64,000 bases of DNA from Orobanche coerulescens (taxonomy: Eukaryota; Streptophyta; Magnoliopsida; Lamiales; Orobanchaceae). Each line of letters begins with the position of its first letter. Positions within the stretch are counted from its first letter, which is position 1. Made by a program: the position numbers and the translations under genes. A model generated the notes under the pieces. It was not told the DNA's origin. It saw only the letters and a list, made by a program, of their open reading frames with translations, and ran no database searches. Of this stretch, positions 46,192 through 57,989 are shown in pieces. The stretch is taken from NCBI GenBank assembly GCA_033398695.1, contig JAWKAU010000036.1:496001-560000 (forward strand). The letters run 5' to 3'.

Positions 46192-47421
46192 TGTTGGAAA
46201 ATTGGCACCTTTACCGTTTGAAAATTTACGCGGAGTATGATAGAGTTATTAAACACTTTTGTGTTGCGGAAGCGTAGTTAACTTGCGAAAAGTAAATGAC
46301 ACAATATTTATAGTGGTTCGGCCAATAATGCCTACGTCCTCTCTTCATATATTTTATATCGGCTAAAGATCAACCTTTGCGCCTCATCTTCTATCGGTCC
46401 GAGGGATACTGTTCCAATCTCATCTTATATTGGTCCGAGATAAACGGTTACACTCTTGTCTTTATGTCGGTCCAAGATAAATCGTTTTCCTTTTTTATTG
46501 GATAAGAAAGCAACCTATCTAGCTTTCTATTGGTACTAGAGAAACCTTTCTTGGATTTAGATATGATTCTAATAATGCCAGATCAAATATCCTAATAACA
46601 CCGAATCAATCTACAATCCATATCTTTCCTCTCGTGTATGTTTTCATGTATGAACACCCAAACACTTATCAATTAAGTACAATTACAACAACGATAGTGT
46701 ATACAATGATCTCAAACGTATATATGATATTCTCAGAGTTGTTGTATTGTTTGATACCAAATGACTTGGTATTTATAAGCTCAAAGGCTCAACTAGCCGT
46801 TAGCTCCTGCATCATGCATTACATATATTATCTGTCATCTATTATGTTCCATCTTACATACGTTAACGTTTCTTCATTACGTACGTTATCCTCTATGTAA
46901 AACAGTCCAGTAGCTTCTGTCCATCCGTTACATACGTTATCAATATATATTACGTACGTTAACTTTAGTCTTCATATACGTTGCATGCTGACCTACTCCA
47001 TGACGTCATCTGTCTGTTCAATGGCTCCTTGCTTGAATTCATATTTAAACTCATTACATACATTATGTACAACTCGTTTACGTATGTTAGATTCCATGCC
47101 TTAGCGTATGTTATTATTCTTGTGTTGCGTACGTTAATCCATCAAGTGAGTCTTCAGGTGACTTTGTCTTACATATGTTAATACTAAATATTACGTATGT
47201 TATGCCCATAAATTAGCGTCCGCTAGTCTTACATACTAGCATGCCTTAACCTTGTCTGTCCAGCTTAAGCGTCTTCGTCTTCTTTGTTGTTTTGTTTCGC
47301 TCTATCGATTCCTTTGTTGTTTTGGTTTGATCGTCAACTCATCATCAAAACCATCACTAACATTATCATCAACTCATCATCAAAACCAATTTGTGATCAT
47401 ATGGAATAGAATATGCCAACA
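46192..47421 (-). repeat. Copia-3 3' LTR
   Basis: 1230 bp with the inverted ends TGTTGG...CCAACA. It contains the copia-type block TTTATAGTGGTTCGGCC (46305-46321) followed by TGCCTACGTCC. Sense direction: TACGTACG-type palindromes 47235-46855, TATA-like GCTTATAAAT at 46780-46771. The adjacent PPT shows it is the 3' LTR. The target flank GTTCC (46187-46191) has no visible partner. Confidence 0.88.
46855..47235 (-). promoter_or_regulatory. Copia-3 LTR palindrome cluster upstream of TATA
   Basis: About fifteen TTACGTACGTTA-like sites (for example 46878-46889) ending about 75 bp upstream of the TATA box. The motif is that of gypsy-H and the gag-only element, although this LTR is from the other superfamily. 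Confidence 0.6.
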
Positions 47422-47834
47422 ATTTCCCCCTTTTTGATGATGAAAAAACAACAACCTTCGAAGCAATTTTCTACTTGCAAAATTAAAATAATACAGATCA
47501 AAGTTTTCGGTTTTGTCCGTTTCGTTAGTTTTTTTTCCCCATTTTTTTTCTCCTTTTCGACTCCTTCTCATTTTTCTTTTTCGGTTTCTTCTTTGAATTT
47601 CGACTTTCTTTTCTTTCATCTTTTCTTCTCCTTTCATGATCGAGATATTGTTTTTAATTTTTGTCGTCATTCTTCAATGACTCGTATTCTCCTTTTCCCA
47701 TCATTTTATCGACCTTCTCCCCCTTTTGTCATAATCAAAAAGTGCGTAGTAACAATAATATCAATGAATAATTAAAATATTACAAATACGGATAAAACTC
47801 CCCCTGAATAGATTTCCTATTTAAAAATAGTTAC
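47422..47834 (-). mobile_element. Copia-3 internal remnant
   Basis: The polypurine tract (minus strand CATCAAAAAGGGGGAAAT, 47439-47422) is followed by T/C-rich non-coding sequence with a second CCCCCTTTTGTCAT at about 47719. No pol is seen. The gag-only element interrupts at 47835 after GTTAC. Confidence 0.75.
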
Positions 47835-48009
47835 TGTAATATCCGGGGGTAAATTTTTTTTTTTCGTTTCACTGTTGAGTTGTACATATTCATTTGGAAT
47901 TGTACAAATGCCATTGTATTATGTCATTCGTGTTCGCTGAGGTGTGTTGGATTGTGTTCGTTCATTTCGGGTTCAGATTTGTTGGAACAACTTAGTTGTT
48001 CAATTTATT

Positions 48010-48395
48010 GAGCTAACGTACGTTAGCTTGTGTGCTTAACGTACGTTAGTACCTCGGCATTACGTGCGTTATCCTATTCATGTTACGTACGTAATGAGAG
48101 GTAGGTGGAGGGAACCTTCCTCGTGGTTAGGTTTCGGACGGTGGATCCCGGGTATCTTTGATCCGATCTACTATTGTAGTCAACGGGCTATTTACGTACG
48201 TTATGGTGTGAGCTTTACATACGCTACTCATGTAGGTTGTTAACGTACATAAATGTTTGTTGTTTACGTACGTTAAGGTCTTCATGTTATTGGTCAGTTA
48301 GTTCTGGACTAGCATTACGTACGCTAGGTTGTTGGTGTAGCGTACATAATGCCCCTTACGTACGTTATATTTGTTGTATAGTATACGTAATGAGT
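48010..48395 (+). promoter_or_regulatory. Gag-only element LTR palindrome cluster
   Basis: About ten ACGTACGT-centred sites. The perfect 18-mer AGCTAACGTACGTTAGCT is at 48011-48028. The cluster ends just before the TATA box at 48404. The 3' LTR has the same cluster at 54205-54590. Confidence 0.6.
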
Positions 48396-49791
48396 TTGTC
48401 AGGTTATATATCTTGGGTTCGTTTTTCATTTCTTCACGAACCATTATCGATTTTCTCTCCCTAGAACCGTCCCTCTGGAGTTGTTCTTGTTATTTAGCTT
48501 CTTCCAACATGTTTTTGATCATCATAACTTGATTTGGATCTTGGAGTTGGAAGCTTGTTGGTGCTCCTTTGGTGTTTGGAGAGTTCTTCTTGTTCTTCAT
48601 TGGTAAGTTCTCTTAATCTCTTGTTCATCAAGTGATTTTCGACTAAGATGGTGTTGTTGTTGTTGTTTTCTTCGTGTATTGATTTATTGTTGGAGCATAT
48701 CATGATTCTTGATGAGTTTCTATAACTTATGATGAAGAACATGATGATTGTGGTTTAAGGAGGAGTTGTTCTTGATGTTTTAGGATGTATGGAGGTTTTA
48801 ATCATGTCTAGGTAAGATTATGTTAAGATTGTTATATGATTAACATAGTCTTGATATGATTGGTGTTGATGTTGTGTTTCTTGGGGTGATTATAACCATT
48901 TTTGAGATGATTATCATAATCTTGAAATGGTTGAGTGAACCTTGTTGATTAATCCGAATTCATGATTTGTTGATTAATTATGGTTAGACATCATGTTTTT
49001 TGAGATGATGATGTTCTCGGGGTATTGATGATGATATTAGTGATATTATCATTTTGAGATGTTTGTTTTGATGATTGTTCTTAAGTGATTCTTGTTGAAT
49101 TGTTTTCACAAGTGTTAAGAACGTAATGATCATGTTAATCGATCATTGAGGTGTTGGAGGATGTTGGAATTCATAGTTGATAATTATGATTTTCGTTTGG
49201 GGAGTTTAACCGATTCAGGATTGAATCGGGATTGTTTTGGTGTTGCTTTCCATTGATTTTGTGTTATTGAATGAATTGTATTTCATTCAAGGTTGTTTGA
49301 GTGTTTGCGATCGTTGGAAGGCGCCGTTCGTCGTTTTGTGGGAGGACGTTGATCGTGGAAGGACTTTTTCGCCCTCGGTTTGAGGCAAGTTTTATACTTG
49401 TACTGATCAATGAGATTAATGTTATCATATATGTGTATGAATGTGTTGTATCATTTCGAGACATAGTCTCTTCGTGATTTGTTGATATATGGGGATTGTT
49501 TGATGCAATATCCTTCGGAAATTATGCAAGATGTTTTTGTTATTCGTTAACGGCCTGTTTAAGGCATCGAGACTCTTGTTGTTATTGTTGTCGTGGATAG
49601 ACGGTCCACGGTATCGATGTATCGATTATTATTGTTGACGTGGATGTCAGTCTAAGACATTTTTGGGATCGTTGTTATCAAATTGGTATTGTTGCTATTG
49701 TATTGGGCGATTAAAGGCATTTGACGTATTCGATTATCATCTCTATTTTCGGTGGTCGGTTTAAGGCACCGGGACATCTATTCTAATTGAG

Positions 49792-50420
49792 TCATTGTTA
49801 TCGATTGGTCATTTTAAGACAATCGAGGTATTGAATTGGTATTATCGAATATAATTCCCATCCGTTGTGTTGTTGTTATCAATTGTCTATTCTAAGGCAA
49901 TCGATGTATTGAATTGGGATTATCGAAGAAAATTCCCATCCGTTGTGTTGTTGTTATCGATTGGTCATTATAAGGCAATCGAGGTATTGAATCGGGGTTA
50001 TCGAAGATAATTCCCATCCGTTGTATCATTGTTTATCGATTGACCGTTCTAAGGGAATCGAGGTATTGAATTGGGATTATCGAAGATAATTCCCATCTGT
50101 TGTATCATTGTTTATCGATTGACCATTCTAAGGTAATTGACGTATTGAATTGGGATTATCAAAGATGATTTCCATTCGTCGAGGCATCGTTATTGATTTA
50201 CCGTTCTAAGGTAATCGATGTATTGAATTGGGACTGTCGAAGACATTTCCCATCCGTTGAGTTGTCGTCATCGATTTACCGTTCTAAGGTAATCGAGGTG
50301 TTGAATTGGGACTGTCAAGGATAGTCTCCATCCATTGAGTTGTTGTGATCGATTGGCCATTCCAAGGCATTCGAGGTATTTGAATTGGGACCGCCGAGGA
50401 CGGTGCCCATCCGTGAGTTA
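49792..50420 (+). repeat. 78-bp tandem repeat array
   Basis: About eight copies with period near 78 (units near 49798, 49875, 49953, 50031, 50110, 50187, 50265, 50343). Each contains TCTAAGGCAATCGAGGTATT-like and AATTCCCATCCGTTG-like segments. More degenerate related units extend left to about 49555. Confidence 0.85.
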
Positions 50421-50614
50421 TTGTTGTCGTGTTGGCCGACTCAAGACAGCACACTATTATTCTTGTGAATTCGGTAACCTTGGGATCATTTCCGTTGTGA
50501 TTAATTGTGTTTGGAGGGTAGTCGCGGCTAGTGCTCGATGGGTAGTCTGGGGCATGAACCTTCGCGGTTGGTTTCCCAATACCTGCAATTCAGCAGGTCA
50601 CGGTTATTGGATGG

Positions 50615-50866
50615 CCTCATTGTGATACGGCTTCGTGTCGTGGCTTAGGCCCTCATTGTGATACGGCTTCATGCTGTGGCTTCAACCCTCATTGTGATAC
50701 GGCTTCGTTCCGTGGCTTCATCCCTCATTGTGATACGGATTCGTGTCGTGGCTTTGGCCCTCATTGCGATACGGCTTCGTGCCATGGCTTCGGCCCTCAT
50801 TGTGATACGGCTTCGTGTCGTGGCTTCGGCCCTCATTGTGATACCGCTTCGGGCTGTTTGGTTTCG
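50615..50866 (+). repeat. 36-bp tandem repeat array, 7 copies
   Basis: Period exactly 36 (starts 50615, 50651, 50687, 50723, 50759, 50795, 50831); unit begins CCTCATTGTGATACGGCTTC. The period is a multiple of three, which gives spurious long open frames on both strands. Confidence 0.92.
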
Positions 50867-51659
50867 GGCCATTGTGATGATTGGCAGCTTCATCTGGGTG
50901 GTTTTCAGACCATTGTGATATTGTGGCAGCTTCAGCTGAGTGGCTTTCAGGCCATTGTGATGTATTGGTAATTCTGTTGGAGCCTTCGTGCATTGTGATT
51001 CGTATTTATCTCAGTTCTGGCTTGGTTTAACTTCGGGTAGTTCATGGTTGTGTTCTATATTGATGATTCGCCGTTGGGCACTTGTGTATTGAGCAGGTAC
51101 CGATCGTATGCCGTGGCCATAGTATTTCACGAATGCTCGATTCTTACTTTGGTTTGTGAGCAGCTTGTACTACCATTGTTGTACTGTTTATTCTGCCTTT
51201 GGATGCATATCATGTTGTACATGTATTTGATATTCATTATCTGGATGACTGACCCCGTGGGGGCAGAACATATTTACATGTTTTAGTTGCTTGCGGAGAG
51301 AGAGTTGAGACACAGGGGCATGACGATGGCGACGAGGCTTTCGAGTGATACTAGTCCGAGATGTTTTGGTGTTCATGTCAGTCAGACAGTTTGGAGTAAT
51401 CCAGTTTTGTTCAGTTATTGTCATTTAGTATTATCCGAGCAAGACTCGCGGATGTTGCTGTATTTTTATTTTGGCCATGTAGGCCCACTTTTGTCGTTGA
51501 AATTCCGTATAGGAATATTATGTCGGATGTCATAGTAGGGACTAAGATTCCCTTTTTGGTTAGTTTGTTGTATTTTGGTCGTGTTCGCCTGGTGGATCTC
51601 CTGGTGTGGGGTCCACGGTATTGTAATGACCCAATGGGATTTGGGGGTATTACAGAAGA

Positions 51660-51671
51660 TGGTATTGGAGC
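51660..51671 (+). other. Gag-only element primer-binding site
   Basis: TGGTATTGGAGC, a variant of the Met-tRNA complement, five bases after the LTR. The leader to 52143 shows nothing else recognisable. Confidence 0.75.
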
Positions 51672-52143
51672 ATTGGGTTTTGAGATACCCTGATATGTGA
51701 GTTATGTGACTCTACCGACACGGTAGCAGTGGGGCTGTCGGGTTACGACAATCCGGACAGTCGGGTTTTGTGAGTCGTGATAGTTAGGTGACTATATGAG
51801 TCATTCTTTCATCGAGTCGTCGTCAGTGAAGACTAGTATCGCAAGACCTCGAACCTTCGTATGACCTGTGTAAGGACTTGATTCTCTTTTATATTCATAC
51901 ATTCATTATGTCATTGATTATACATGTTTGGTTGAAAACCTGTATGTAACATTTGTGTTACGATTCATTCATGATTATTTGTTTTGGAGCGTGTGGGCTC
52001 AGTATTGGCTATAATTAGCATGTTTGAGGTGATTGTTTATCTCTCGAGTATGTATACTCGTGTTTGGCTATTGACTTAGCATTGTGGATTGGCCGTTGAG
52101 GCATATTTAAGCTTTATTCATGATCGAGCGTTATTCTTTCAGT

Positions 52144-53184
52144 ATGGAAAGAGGAACCCGAGGACGTGGCAGAGAGGGTAAAGGTTGTAGGGCAGGCTGA
52201 AACCCAGAACCTCATATTTATGCGCATACGAATGCCGAAATGGATCAGAGTTCGTCCGGTGGTGTTACCTATGCGACCGATTTCCCTTCAGGACGTCATA
52301 CTCGAGAAGTAGATCAGACTGAGAGTGGACACATCGACCCTTTCTTGCTTATGAGGGGCATGATGGCCCAGATGACTCATATGACGCAGATAATGGAAAC
52401 CATGCAGACCTCAGTGGTTCGTGGCACACCGCAGCAGGGGCTCTAGGTGCCGTTTTATGGACAGGCCGGGAGAGTGAGTCAGATTATCGGTGATATCTCT
52501 CGTCAGAGTCCGCCTATTTTTGAGGGTTCGTCGGAACCAGCTGACATTGTTCATTGGCTTGAACATTTTGATAAACTCTTCGACATGGTTCAGTATCCGA
52601 AAGAGAGTAAGGTGGCAGTAGCGGCTTACTATTTGAGTAAAGGCGCATAGTCTTGGTGGCTCTCTGTGAAGCCCACCGATCGTGATTGTGTTTGGAGTGA
52701 GTTCAAGACCCTCATGTTAGAGAGGTATTATCTGGCTCCACTTACTGAGGCGGATAAGATCAAGTATTTTATCAAGAGGCTAAACCCGCAGTTGAGGATG
52801 CAGTTGTTCAACCATATATGTAACTCACTTGGTGAATTCATCGAGAAGGCTCTTGGAGCGGAGCTTTTAATCGATGAGCTTGCTCGGAAGGACCCTTCAG
52901 TTTCTTCTAGTGTGAGGACTAGGATTCCGGTTCGTTCAGAAGGACATCGGGCTCCGACGTCCAAGAGGTCGTCTTGTATTCGTCTTCGTACTGGGAAAGC
53001 ATCTTCTTCTCAAACAACAAGTTCGACTGTTGTTTGCTTTAATTGTGATTCATCGGGGCATGTTAGTACTCGTTGTACAGTGCCGGCTTTTGTTTGTCGT
53101 TCATGTGGGAGGCAGGGACACCTTCAGAAATACTGCAGGAGTTCTAGTTCCAGTAGGTCTCGAGAGAGCTCACGGGCCTTGTGA
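52144..53184 (+). pseudogene. Gag-only element gag with two intact zinc knuckles
   Basis: One frame from the ATG at 52144 (MERGTRGRGREGKG) to the TGA at 53182, about 346 codons, with in-frame stops at 52198, 52444 and 52648. The core (PPIFEGSSEPADIVHWLEHF, VAAYYLSKGA, then WW after the third stop, and EFKTLMLERYY) matches gypsy gag capsid. CCHC knuckles CFNCDSSGHVSTRC (53035-53076) and CRSCGRQGHLQKYC (53095-53136) are both complete. Each stop could come from one C-to-T change at a Gln or Arg codon. Apart from these it looks well kept. Confidence 0.88.
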
Positions 53185-54032
53185 GATTTTTTTACTCCAG
53201 TCCGTACTTCATCCAAGAGGTCCTATCGGGCTTCTGGAGCTAGAGGAATGGACAGCTGAGGAGTAGAAGTGAGTTCGGATTTGGGTCTTCCTCGAGTCGA
53301 TGAGATCGAGGAGCTCGATGATCTGTAGGATGTTGATTTCGGGTACATTTGAGATGTAACCTTGATTTGTATTTTCCTTGTTTTTCGGATTAATGTTTGA
53401 CTCAGTCTGTATTGTAGTATTGCGGTTGTGAACCATTTGTTGTTGATCTACCTTGTAACGATAGGACGTGATAATCTTGAGATTTGAGGTCGTTTGATGT
53501 GACTTTCTTTCTTTTTGGTTTTGTGCCAGAGATTTTTGTGAAAATCTGGGTAATCGTTCATTATGATTCGAGACGCCAAGTCATGAGTACTTGGGCGTGC
53601 GATTGGTATGGTCCCGAGGACTATATGTGCGTTATTATTTTTCTTTTGTGGCGTAAGTCAGTGATTGCATGGGCGTCCGATGCCGATGAGAACGGGGGAG
53701 TGTACACTGATGATTGTAGACATGTACAATGGGCGGCTCCCGCGGGGTGTGTACGTCGGTGTTATGAGTCATGCGGGTGGTACGGCTTTCTGGCTGGTAT
53801 CTGACGGAGGAGTTATGATTCGACTGATCTCGCACTGGGCTGAGTGTTTTTATCGCCTTGTTCGGGCAGGGGAGATGCGGGGACCCGAGGGGTTGGCCCA
53901 GTTAATCAGACGGAGTTGTTCGTATTGAGTAGTACTCCTGGATATGTTGTTTTCATATCCTGATGGATAGTTCATACCCTGAGTTGTGCACCCTGAGTTT
54001 GGGGGACGAAACTCTTTTTAAGGGGGAGAGTA
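53185..54032 (+). other. Gag-only element non-coding 3' interior
   Basis: No pol motif in any frame. The end reads GGGGGACGAAACTC, a phrase like the one after pol in gypsy-H, so pol seems to have been removed while the 3' edge was kept. The polypurine tract TTTTTAAGGGGGAGAGTA is at 54015-54032. Confidence 0.7.
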
Positions 54033-55172
54033 TGTAATATGCGGGGGTAAAAATTTTTTTTCGTTTGACTGTTGAGTTGTACGTATTCATTTAGAATTGT
54101 AGAAATGCCATTGTATTATGTCATTCGTGTTCATTGAGGTGTGTTGGATTGTGTTCGTTCATTTCAGGTTGAGATTTATTGGAACAACTTAGTTGTTCAC
54201 TTTGGTGTGCTAACGTATGTTAGCTTGTGTGATTAACATACGTTAGTACCTCGGCATTACGTGCATTATCCTATTCATGTTACGTATGTAATGAGAGGTA
54301 GGTGGAGGGAACCTTCCTCGTGGTTAGCTTTCGAACGGTGGGTCCCGGGTATCTTTGATCCGATATACTATTGTAGTAAATGGGCTCTTTACGTACGTTA
54401 GGTTGTGAGCTTTACGTACGCTACTCATGTAGCTTGTTAACGTATGTAAATGTATGTTGTTTACGTACGTTAAGGTCTTCATGTTTTTGGTCAGTTATTT
54501 CTGGACTAGCATTGCGTACGCTAGGTTGTTGGTGTAGCGTATGTAATGGCCCTTCCGTACGTTATATTTATTGTATATCGTACGTAGTGAGTTTCTCAAG
54601 TTATATATCTTGGGTTCGTTTTTCATTTCTTCACAAACCATTATCGATTTTCTCTCCCTAGAACCATCCCTCTGGAGTTGTTCTTGATATTTAGCCTCTT
54701 CCAACATGTTTTTGATCATCATAACTTGATTTGGAGCTTGGAGTTGGAAGCTTGTTGGTGCTCCTTTGGTGTTTGGAGAGCTCTTCTTGTTCTTTATTGG
54801 TAAGTTCTCTTAATCTCTTGTTCTTCAAGTGTTTTCCGAGTAAGATGATGTTGTTGTTGTTGTTGTTTTCTTCATGTATTGATTTATTGTTGGAGAATAT
54901 CATGATTCTTGATGAGTTTCTATAACTTATGATGAATAACATGATGATTACGGTTTAAGGAGGAGTTGTTCTTGATCTTTTACGATGTTTGGAGGTTTTA
55001 ATCTTGTCTAGGTAAGATTATGTTAAGATTGTTATATGATTAACATAGTCTTGATATGATTGGGGTTGATGTTGTGTTTCTTGGGGTGATTATAACCATT
55101 TTTGTAAGAAATTATGATGAATTATGTAATGATTATCATAATCTTGAAATGGTTGAGTGAACCTTGTTGATT
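54033..55172 (+). repeat. Gag-only element 3' LTR, truncated by gypsy-4
   Basis: Matches 47835 onward through ACCTTGTTGATT, where gypsy-4 enters. The rest is beyond the window. Palindromes at 54205-54590. Confidence 0.9.
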
Positions 55173-57603
55173 TGTAACGCCCCGACTTTCTAGGGTAATT
55201 ATTGGGGAAATAAATAAAATAAAGGTAAATTTTGACAAAAATAATTTCTTTTGAGAATATAAAAATTTTCGCCTACAAAGTCGAGTCGCTACAATGAAAT
55301 AAAAATAAATACCTTTAAATAAGGTAACATTTCATCATAAATATGAGGTAAAAGTTTGCGGTGGAAGAATAATTCATAATTTATAAATTTCTGATCAACG
55401 TTTCTCCATATAAGTTTCAAACATTTGACAAAAAGAAATATCATATAATAATTCCTCTTTCATATGCCATCTCGGCTGGCTCCTTCGTCCATCCGGCTCG
55501 GTTCAACCTGCGGGTTCAATAAAGATGGGGGTGAGCTTCCTTCAGCTCGTGGAAATCACACTGATCACAGTAATATACAATCTCATGGAAAGCATAACAC
55601 GAATAATCTATCATATTTTTCCTCAACGTAAATATATACTCACAATAATACGTATAGCATGAATAGAGCACGCATACACGAATATTGATGTTGCGCAGGT
55701 GCCCCTGCAACAACATCAAACATAAACACAATGCCACATATAGCATGAATCGAGCACGCATGTGAATATTGAGGTTGCGCAGGTGTCCCCGCAACAACAT
55801 ATATCTTAAGATAGCCTCTTACACGAAAACAGGTTAGCCTGATTTACAACGTGCATAAAATTTTAAACATGAATAGAACATCACATATACAGTCCAATTA
55901 AAGCAATTAAAGTGATAATGAAAATTCCCACCTGAATAAATGATGATGTCTGACTTGAAATGAAGATGCTCGACTCATAGTCCTAAGCCCATAAATCATC
56001 GATAAAGTCTACATATAATAACGATAATAATTATAATCCTTAAAATTTATTATTTATATAATAAATGAAAAAATACGAATATCACTATATTAATAACTGA
56101 GAATAAATTATAATTGTTCATTAATATTAACCGAAGAGTTAACATTATTAATGACTGAAATTAAAGTACTTATGTATAAATTTCATATTAATTATTAATA
56201 TTAACTGAAAGTCAATATTTTAATGTTTGGATCAAAATAGGATTGGAAGTGAATTTTAAAAGTTGACTGGGGTCAAAATTGGATTAATTATACTGATTGG
56301 GGCTGAATTGAAAACTGAATAAATAGATTTGGGTCAAGATGCAAGACTTGAGAAATCTGGGGTCTAAAATGAAAAGTCCTAAAATTTCGGGGGTTTAAAT
56401 ACCCCGTAACCCTATCTGCAGCCGACCCAAATTCTTAATTCTTTCACCTCCCGTCTCTCTCTCTCTCTCTCTCTCTCCAATTCCTCTCGGCCAGGGAAGT
56501 GGAATCCTGCAAAATCACACACACATATATAGTAATTGCACACACACACACACACTCAGTCAGGCGCGTACACACACACGAAAGTCGCCCATAGAGGCAC
56601 TCGAATCGGAATCCTCCCCCGAGCTAGAAATATCCAGTCGCGGCTGCAAGTCGTGGCGACGGCAGTGACTCTGGTCCAGCTCACGGACAACCCCGACCAG
56701 CACAAGCTCACCACAAAATTGGAGGGCAACAAGAAGAGTTAAACGGCGGCTACCCGGTCGGTTTGGCGGCACCTCGCGGCCAAGGTGACGAAGGTCCGAT
56801 TCCAGCCGGATTGGAAATCGTCCGAGAGTTACAGGATTCGGGTATGCATGCGGGTTTACGATTTGTTGGTTTGATTCAGTTGATTAAATTTTGTTTTGGG
56901 TTTGTTCTAAAACTGGCTGAGGTGAAATGAATTGGGTTGCAAGTTTCGGATTTGGAAGATGTTTCGGGTTTGGCCATGAGTTCGGCCGAGTTTGATGCTG
57001 GTGGGTGCAGCGGCGGCGGTTCCTGGCGGATAACTCGGTGACAGTCCGATTCTATTCAGGAAGGTTTTGGCCGTGATATTTCTGGGTTGGTGGTTTCTGT
57101 GTTAGATTGAAATTCATATTTTTTGGATTATGATTTTCTGTTTTGGATTCAAAATCACGAAGAAGAAATATCCGATATCATAGCAGGAAATAAGAAAACG
57201 AGAATATGATTCCAAAAAGAAATCGGCAGAATGCCTTGATATTCGGATGACATGTTGAATTGAATTGAATCGAGGTGCTGGAACTAGAAAGAGGCTCGAA
57301 CGAATTTAAATCGGCCTGGCAGCTTCTTGATTCCTTGCGGCTTTCTATCTCTCTCTCTTTTTTTAACGATGGGAAGAGCTGGGGTTTGGGGACGACTGGG
57401 AGAGAAAATTGTATTCTGTATTTTGTAATTTTTTTTGTATTCTGGATGATGAACATTATACTGTGAGAGAAAAGAAAAGTGTGTATTGTATTATGTATTG
57501 TACTGCAGAAACAGTATATTTATACTGTATTGGATTAGGGTTGGGGTTTAATTATTCTGGGCTTGTATTATTATTCTGGGTCAGCACAATGTTTGGGCCA
57601 TTG

Positions 57604-57644
<41 letters not shown>

Positions 57645-57984
57645 AGTAGTAATAATATTAATAGCATCGATACTAATAATAATATTGAGAGTAATATAAA
57701 TTGTGATATAGAAATGATACTGGTAAAAATATTAATACCGTTAATATTAATATGGTTCCTATTATAAATATTATTATTATTAAAAATAATACCTTTAATT
57801 ATCATATTAAAAAATGATTACTATTAAATGTTCTGAAATTAACTTGAGAAATTAACTCGGGCTAGGACTTGTGATATGTCGAAATAAATGTTCATGATTC
57901 TCTAAATGGAATTAAATAACATGAAATGTATTATAATATTATTATAATTAATAATATTGTATTATAAAAATGGCGGGTATTACA
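55173..57984 (-). repeat. Gypsy-4 3' LTR
   Basis: 2812 bp, TGTAACGCCCCG...GGTATTACA. It holds two diverged 60-80 bp units near 55659 and 55740, each ending in a hairpin GCAGG-TGCC-CCTGC-like. It also has a CT microsatellite (about 56446-56476), CA repeats (56515-56580), a GC-rich island (56560-56860), a TAA/AAT microsatellite (57605-57650) and a TATA-like GTATAAATATA (minus) near 57528-57515. Confidence 0.88.
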
Positions 57985-57989
57985 TCCTA

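Larger units (their letters stand above)
47835..51654 (+). repeat. Gag-only element 5' LTR
   Basis: 3820 bp, TGTAATATCCGGGGG...GGGGGTATTACA. Palindromes 48010-48395, TATA-like TTATATA 48404-48410, 78-bp tandem array 49792-50420, 36-bp tandem array 50615-50866, and GC hairpin CCCC-GT-GGGG near 51253. No gene supported. Confidence 0.92.
47835..55172 (+). mobile_element. Gag-only LTR retrotransposon with 3.8-kb LTRs (TR-GAG-like)
   Basis: 5' LTR 47835-51654 (3820 bp), interior only 2378 bp (51655-54032), 3' LTR from 54033, cut by gypsy-4 at 55172. A primer site and polypurine tract are present, the only coding region is gag, and no protease, RT or integrase motif is found. Non-autonomous gag-only elements (TR-GAG) are known in plants. 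LTRs longer than the interior are unusual. Target flank GTTAC at 47830-47834. Confidence 0.88.

Noticed and set aside
50615..50866. CRISPR-like appearance of regularly spaced repeats
   Set aside because: Units are head-to-tail with no unique spacers and lie in a plant LTR; a tandem repeat explains them.
50658..50993. Long open frames on both strands over a repetitive Arg/Ile/Val or His/Arg-rich peptide
   Set aside because: They arise because the 36-bp repeat is a multiple of three; there is no start context or homology, and the region is inside an LTR.
57409..57805. Ile- or Leu-rich frames resembling membrane segments
   Set aside because: Translation of the TAA/AAT microsatellite and AT-rich LTR sequence.
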